From contig NZ_MDZC01000090.1 in assembly GCF_001816165.1 (NCBI RefSeq), positions 62,001 to 126,000 on the forward strand: 64,000 nt of DNA, written 5' to 3'. Positions within the stretch are counted from its first letter, which is position 1, and every line of letters begins with the position of its first letter. This document shows positions 56,901 through 64,000 of this stretch, in pieces. The position numbers were made by a program, and so were the translations under genes. Under the pieces are notes generated by a model. That model worked only from the letters and a program-made list of their open reading frames with translations, was not told where the DNA came from and searched no databases. This DNA is from Hymenobacter glacialis (GTDB taxonomy: Bacteria; Bacteroidota; Bacteroidia; Cytophagales; Hymenobacteraceae).

Positions 56901-58320
56901 CAGCGTTGAAGGCCGTACAAACGAGGGGGTGCAGCTGGATAGCCTTGCCTTCGATGAGGCGCGGCTGGAACGCCTGGATGCCCAGACGGTGAAGCGTAGG
57001 AGCCCTGTTGAGCAACACTGGGTGGCCTTTCAGCACGTTCTCCAGAATGTCCCAAACCACTGCGTCCTTGCGGTCCACAATTTTCTTGGCCGATTTCACC
57101 GTCTTCACAATACCGCGCTCGATGAGCTTGCGGATGATGAACGGCTTAAATAGCTCGGCCGCCATGTTCTTGGGCAAGCCGCACTCGTGCAGCTTCAGCT
57201 CCGGACCAACGACGATTACCGAACGACCCGAATAGTCAACACGCTTACCGAGCAGGTTCTGACGGAAGCGGCCCTGCTTGCCTTTCAGCATATCAGACAG
57301 CGACTTCAGGGCACGGTTGCCTTCGGCGCGCACGGCGTTCACCTTACGCGAATTGTCGAATAGGGAGTCAACAGCTTCCTGCAGCATGCGCTTCTCGTTC
57401 CGCAGAATCACCTCCGGAGCCTTGATTTCAATCAGGCGCTTGAGGCGGTTGTTGCGGATGATAACGCGACGGTACAGGTCGTTCAAGTCGGAAGTGGCGA
57501 AACGGCCACCGTCGAGCGGAACCAACGGACGCAATTCCGGCGGAATCACCGGCACCATGCGGATAACCATCCACTCGGGGCGGTTTTCCACGCGGGTAGC
57601 GGCGTCACGGAAAGCTTCCACTACGCGCAGACGCTTCAACGCTTCAGCTTTACGCTGCTGCGAAGTTTCGTGGGCAGCGGAGTCACGCAGCGAGTAGCTC
57701 AACTCGTCCAAATTGATGCGCTCCAGCAGCATGTGCAGGGCATCGGCACCCATGCGGGCGATGAACTTGTTGGGGTCCTCGTTGGGCAGCATCTGGTTCT
57801 CCCGGGGGAGTTTGTCGATGATGTCCAGGTATTCGTCTTCGGTGAGGAAGTCGAGAATCTGCACGCCTTCTTCAGCCAGCGAGCCGGGCTGAACCACGAC
57901 GTACCGCTCGTAATAGATAATCTGGTCGAGCTTCTTGGTGGGCAGGCCCAGCAGGTAACCGATTTTGTTGGGCAGCGACTTGAAGTACCAGATGTGAGCT
58001 ACGGGCACCACCAGTTCGATGTGGCCCATGCGCTCACGACGCACTTTCTTCTCGGTCACCTCCACGCCGCAACGGTCGCAGATGATGCCTTTATAGCGAA
58101 TGCGCTTGTATTTGCCGCAGTGGCACTCCCAGTCCTTCACGGGACCGAAAATCCGCTCACAGAACAGACCGCCCATTTCGGGCTTGTACGTGCGGTAGTT
58201 GATGGTTTCAGGCTTCACCACTTCGCCAGTGCTGCGCTCCAGAATTGCTTCGGGCGAGGCCAGTGAAATCGTGACTTTGGAGAAGTCCTGAACTACTTTC
58301 TTGTTTTTTGCGAAAGCCAT
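53968..58320 (-). CDS. rpoC: RNA polymerase beta-prime subunit
   Basis: A 1450-residue catalytic subunit. The N-terminal zinc ribbon ([20 protein letters not shown]), the active-site [12 protein letters not shown] near residue 475 with its three aspartates, and the second zinc site ([13 protein letters not shown]) are intact. Length is typical for Bacteroidota (E. coli 1407). The C-terminus ends in an Ala-rich basic stretch. It is separated from rpoB by an unusual 415-base spacer. Confidence 0.98.
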   Translation of the reverse strand: MAFAKNKKVVQDFSKVTISLASPEAILERSTGEVVKPETINYRTYKPEMGGLFCERIFGPVKDWECHCGKYKRIRYKGIICDRCGVEVTEKKVRRERMGHIELVVPVAHIWYFKSLPNKIGYLLGLPTKKLDQIIYYERYVVVQPGSLAEEGVQILDFLTEDEYLDIIDKLPRENQMLPNEDPNKFIARMGADALHMLLERINLDELSYSLRDSAAHETSQQRKAEALKRLRVVEAFRDAATRVENRPEWMVIRMVPVIPPELRPLVPLDGGRFATSDLNDLYRRVIIRNNRLKRLIEIKAPEVILRNEKRMLQEAVDSLFDNSRKVNAVRAEGNRALKSLSDMLKGKQGRFRQNLLGKRVDYSGRSVIVVGPELKLHECGLPKNMAAELFKPFIIRKLIERGIVKTVKSAKKIVDRKDAVVWDILENVLKGHPVLLNRAPTLHRLGIQAFQPRLIEGKAIQLHPLVCTAFNADFDGDQMAVHVPLGPAAILEASMLMLASHNILNPANGAPIAVPSQDMVLGLYYVTKGKRSTDDEKIQGEGRVFYSDEEVVIALNEGQLSKHAYIKVRTQIRDENDDLVTKVVDTVAGRVLFNQMIPEEVGFIDELLTKKKLQQIISTVFKRTGMARTAQFLDDIKTLGFQSAYKGGLSMGLGDIQIPKEKDELVLQAQNDVKAVTQNYQMGLITDNERYNQVIDIWTRINNQITETLMGRLERENQGFNSIYMMMHSGARGSREQIRQLGGMRGLMAKPQKSLQGSIGEIIENPILSNFKEGLDVIEYFISTHGARKGLADTALKTADAGYLTRRLVDVSQDVIVNEPDCGTLRGIETFALKDNEDIVEPLAERILGRVTVHDIIDPLTGDVLLTSGSEIKEDTTRRIDATSIESVEIRSVLTCESKRGICAKCYGRNLASGRMVQRGEAVGVIAAQSIGEPGTQLTLRTFHVGGTASNIAVESNIKAKFAGVVEFEDVRTVATTTAEGVKGAVVMGRSGEVRIVEKGTGRVFTSNHVPYGSFMLVTEGQEVEKGTELNNWDPYNAVILAEFDGTVQFDAITEGVTFREESDEQTGHREKVIIESKAKDQNPSIIIRPGKKGDAEGQKGYSIPVGSHLAVENNDKIKAGHILAKIPRSVGKTRDITGGLPRVTELFEARNPSNPAVVSEIDGVVTYGTVKRGNREIYVESKDGVKKKYMVPLSKHILVQDNDFIRAGMPLSDGAITPSDILSIQGPGAVQEYLVNEIQEVYRLQGVKINDKHIEVVVRQMMQKVVILDAGDTSFLENQVIDKIIFMAENDMIIDMKVVTEAGDSSNMKPGQIVTARRLRDENSSLKRRDLTLVQVRDAQPSVSRPTLQGITQASLGTQSFISAASFQETTKVLSEAAIRGKADQLLGLKENVIVGHLIPAGTGLREYTRQIVGSKEEMEAAQAAQAAEAAVPAKRASRAGKREVSAE

Positions 58321-58735
58321 TTGATTGGGGTTAAGCTAGTAGCTGTTGGCTTTGAGCTGCCTGATTCTTCGTCCTTCGCCAGAAGCACGCAAGAGGTTCA
58401 AACAGTTTGACTCTTAGAAAAGTGTCTTTGCACAACAGATAGGTATGTCGAACAAAGGCACTTTCAAAAGGTCGAATTATTAAGTCTGGCGGCAAAGCAG
58501 AATGGCGGGAAGGCCTTCGATTAAGTTGCTTAGGGAAGGTTGATGCTGCACTGACCATATCTCGGAACAGCGTCCCCAGCTTCTTTCATCGAAGCGTTTT
58601 CTCACCACTCGTTACCAGAGTCGCTCAATCAGCGCCTCCTGTTGCCTACCGGGCAGTTTAGTTATCAGTTGCTGGTTGTCAGTTATTAGATTCGATTATG
58701 AGCCTAACAACTGACAACCAGCAACTGACAACTAA
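58321..58735. other. Long spacer between rpoB and rpoC
   Basis: These 415 bases hold a TAGTTGTCAGTTG-type inverted repeat next to the rpoB stop (58659-58734). The rest shows no gene and no perfect TAnnTTTG promoter. In most bacteria this spacer is below 150 bases. Confidence 0.6.
58659..58734. repeat. Long inverted repeat of the TAGTTGTCAGTTG family between rpoB and rpoC
   Basis: Arms of 30 bases (58659-58688 and 58705-58734) match at 28 of 30 around a 16-base loop. The arm text TAGTTRTCAGTTGCTGG is shared with the element at 52506-52586. It begins immediately after the rpoB stop codon on the minus strand. Confidence 0.85.
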
Positions 58736-62635
<3,900 letters not shown>

Positions 62636-62804
62636 TGCGATGGGGATTAAAAGATGGACACAGAAGCGTAATAAAGGAAGCCGCAATGGCGACTAGTCAG
62701 CGGTGCAGTGCACTCCCCAACTACCTATGCAACAAGATAGTTAGCTGACATAGCAAAAGCGCGAACTGGGTGGCTCGCGCGGTTGACACGCTACAAACAG
62801 GAAA

Positions 62805-62828
62805 AGACCTGGCTAAGTTGCCAGGTCT
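62805..62828 (-). terminator. Attenuator-like hairpin between rplL and rpoB
   Basis: Arms AGACCTGGC and GCCAGGTCT, with a short loop, are followed on the minus strand by TTTTCC. The T run is short, which suggests partial termination. The position matches the known attenuator that lowers rpoBC expression relative to rplJL in E. coli. Confidence 0.75.
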
Positions 62829-62872
62829 AATCCTTATTCGAAGCGGGTCCGGAGATGCTTCAGGAGCAGAAA

Positions 62873-63253
62873 TTACTTAACCTCTACTTCAGCACCGGCT
62901 TCCTCGAGCTGCTTCTTCAGCGACTCAGCCTCGTCTTTGGTTACGCCTTCTTTCAGGGGCTTAGGAGCACCGTCAACCAGCTCTTTGGCTTCCTTCAGGC
63001 CGAGGCCGGTCAGGTCCTTTACCAGCTTAACTACAGCCAGCTTAGCGCCACCGGCAGCCTTCAGGATAACGTCAAACGACGTCTTCTCCTCAGGAGCCTC
63101 GTCAGCAGCAGCACCACCGCCGCCGGCCATCATTACAGGAGCAGCAGCAGCGGGCTCAATGCCGTACTCGTCCTTCAGGATGGTTGCCAATTCGTTTACT
63201 TCTTTCACCGTCAGGTTTACGAGCTGCTCAGCGAATGCTTTCAAATCTGCCAT
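62873..63253 (-). CDS. rplL: 50S ribosomal protein L7/L12
   Basis: A 126-residue stalk protein recruiting translation factors. It has the N-terminal dimerisation helix ([20 protein letters not shown]), an Ala-rich hinge with [20 protein letters not shown], and a C-terminal domain ([20 protein letters not shown] ... [15 protein letters not shown]). Normal length and place. Confidence 0.98.
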   Translation of the reverse strand: MADLKAFAEQLVNLTVKEVNELATILKDEYGIEPAAAAPVMMAGGGGAAADEAPEEKTSFDVILKAAGGAKLAVVKLVKDLTGLGLKEAKELVDGAPKPLKEGVTKDEAESLKKQLEEAGAEVEVK

Positions 63254-63321
63254 TTCTGTAGATTGTTAAAAAAAAGTGTTGTTGAAAATTTATTATTGAA
63301 GTCGAAAAAGAAGACTGACGC

Positions 63322-63870
63322 TTAAGCGGCCTCTTTTTCGGAAAGCGTTTTGAGGATACCAGCCAGTTTGTTGCCACCGCTCTGAAGAGCCGAGATAACA
63401 TTCTTGGCAGGCGACTGCAGCAGGCCGATGAGCTCGCCGAGCAACTCCTGCTTGCCTTTGAGGGTCGTAAGACCTTCCAGCTGGTCGGAACCGATGTAGA
63501 TGCTGGCATCTACATAAGCGCCTTTCAGCACGGGCTTCAGCGTTGCGCCACGGGGATAAGCTTGCGACTTGTAGAAGTCGCGCAACAGCTTGGCGGGAGC
63601 CGAGCCGCTCTCCGAGGAGAACAACACACCCGACTGGCCTTTCAGCGCGGCATCCATCTCCGAGGTATCGTGGCCCAAGGTGTCCAGCGCTTTCCGGATA
63701 AAGGTGTTTTTGTACACCTTGTATTCCATTCCGCGATTGAAGCACAGACGACGAAACTCGTTGATTTTCGCTACTGACATCACCGAAGCATCGACAATGT
63801 AGAACGAGTTGTGCGATTGAATCTTTCCGCTCAACTCATCCACGAGGGTTTGTTTTTCTTCCCTGGTCAT
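63322..63870 (-). CDS. rplJ: 50S ribosomal protein L10
   Basis: A 182-residue stalk base protein anchoring L7/L12 dimers. MTREEKQTLVDELSGKIQSH starts it; the middle FNRGMEYKVYKNTFIRKALD and the C-terminal helix bind L12. In E. coli L10-L12 repress this operon; the leader would lie beyond the 63.9 kb region shown. Confidence 0.97.
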   Translation of the reverse strand: MTREEKQTLVDELSGKIQSHNSFYIVDASVMSVAKINEFRRLCFNRGMEYKVYKNTFIRKALDTLGHDTSEMDAALKGQSGVLFSSESGSAPAKLLRDFYKSQAYPRGATLKPVLKGAYVDASIYIGSDQLEGLTTLKGKQELLGELIGLLQSPAKNVISALQSGGNKLAGILKTLSEKEAA

Positions 63871-63888
63871 GTTTGGTTGGTTAATTAG

Positions 63889-64000
63889 TTAGCGGAGTTT
63901 ACTTGGCTGTCTACCGGAACGGCAGGCGACATCGTGCTGCTGAGCGTGATGCTCTTGATGTAGGTGCCTTTCGACGAAGAAGGCTTTAGGCGACCCAACG
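63889..64000 (-). CDS. rplA: 50S ribosomal protein L1 (C-terminal end, cut by window end)
   Basis: The last 36 codons of L1 are visible: [20 protein letters not shown] followed by [15 protein letters not shown] and the stop at 63889. The SSKGTYIKS motif matches the L1 C-terminal strand. The start and most of the gene lie outside the window. It precedes rplJ by 18 bases. Confidence 0.94.
   Translation of the reverse strand, partial: VGSPKAFFVERHLHQEHHAQQHDVACRSGRQPSKLR

Noticed and set aside
53950-57153. 1067-codon plus-strand frame opposite rpoC
   Set aside because: It is an artefact of high GC and codon bias in rpoC. The composition is unlike any protein and it lacks a recognisable start.

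Overview
The window looks like about 64 kb of a high-GC Bacteroidota chromosome, most probably Hymenobacter or a close relative. Evidence seen in the sequence: promoters of the Bacteroidota form TTG-N20/21-TAnnTTTG, Por/type IX (T9SS) C-terminal sorting tails on two exported proteins, a SecA with the long N-terminal insertion usual in this phylum, a SusC-like TonB receptor, and ribosomal protein tails typical of the group. The genus is inferred, not proven. No rRNA, tRNA, CRISPR array, transposase or phage gene was recognised.

Region 1 (1-31 kb) is mixed housekeeping and accessory DNA. It begins with the N-terminal part of secA, then a galactofuranose-type pair (UDP-galactopyranose mutase and a glycosyltransferase), a GNAT acetyltransferase, and a peroxide/electrophile defence set on the plus strand (OhrR repressor, Ohr peroxidase, zinc-less MDR reductase, DJ-1/PfpI protein). 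After these come dapF, a penicillin-binding transpeptidase that carries a lipobox, an RlmI-like methyltransferase, Ppx/GppA, an Ldh-family dehydrogenase, two tandem L,D-transpeptidase-fold proteins, and a T9SS-secreted alpha-amylase. A minus-strand block at 18.9-26.6 kb encodes, in transcription order, a DUF4331 T9SS cargo protein, a membrane-anchored TPR protein, a HupE/UreJ-like permease, a small Cys/His-rich exported protein and a TonB receptor. It reads like one envelope uptake or sensing system and is the best candidate here for an under-described system. An HscA-like Hsp70, a small secreted protein, FtsB/DivIC and enolase follow.

Region 2 (31-64 kb) is the ribosomal/RNA polymerase megacluster, all on the minus strand. 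Its transcription order is rplA(partial)-rplJ-rplL-rpoB-rpoC-small membrane protein-DUF3467-rpsL-rpsG-fusA-rpsJ, then an O-antigen-ligase-like gene, then rplC-D-W-B-rpsS-rplV-rpsC-rplP-rpmC-rpsQ-rplN-X-E-rpsN, then an NAD-binding dehydrogenase, then rpsH-rplF-R-rpsE-rpmD-rplO-secY-map-infA-rpmJ-rpsM-K-D-rpoA-rplQ. The classical S10-spc-alpha array is therefore split twice by unrelated genes, and each split is followed by a new promoter for the downstream ribosomal operon. rpsD carries an apparent one-base deletion. Several junctions between essential genes hold long inverted repeats of different families. Two of these junctions share one family, and related palindromes lie between genes in Region 1.

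Functionally, Region 2 makes the translation and transcription core. Region 1 mixes envelope building (SecA, Galf, PBP, DapF, L,D-transpeptidases), oxidative defence, polysaccharide breakdown and a possible metal-uptake locus.
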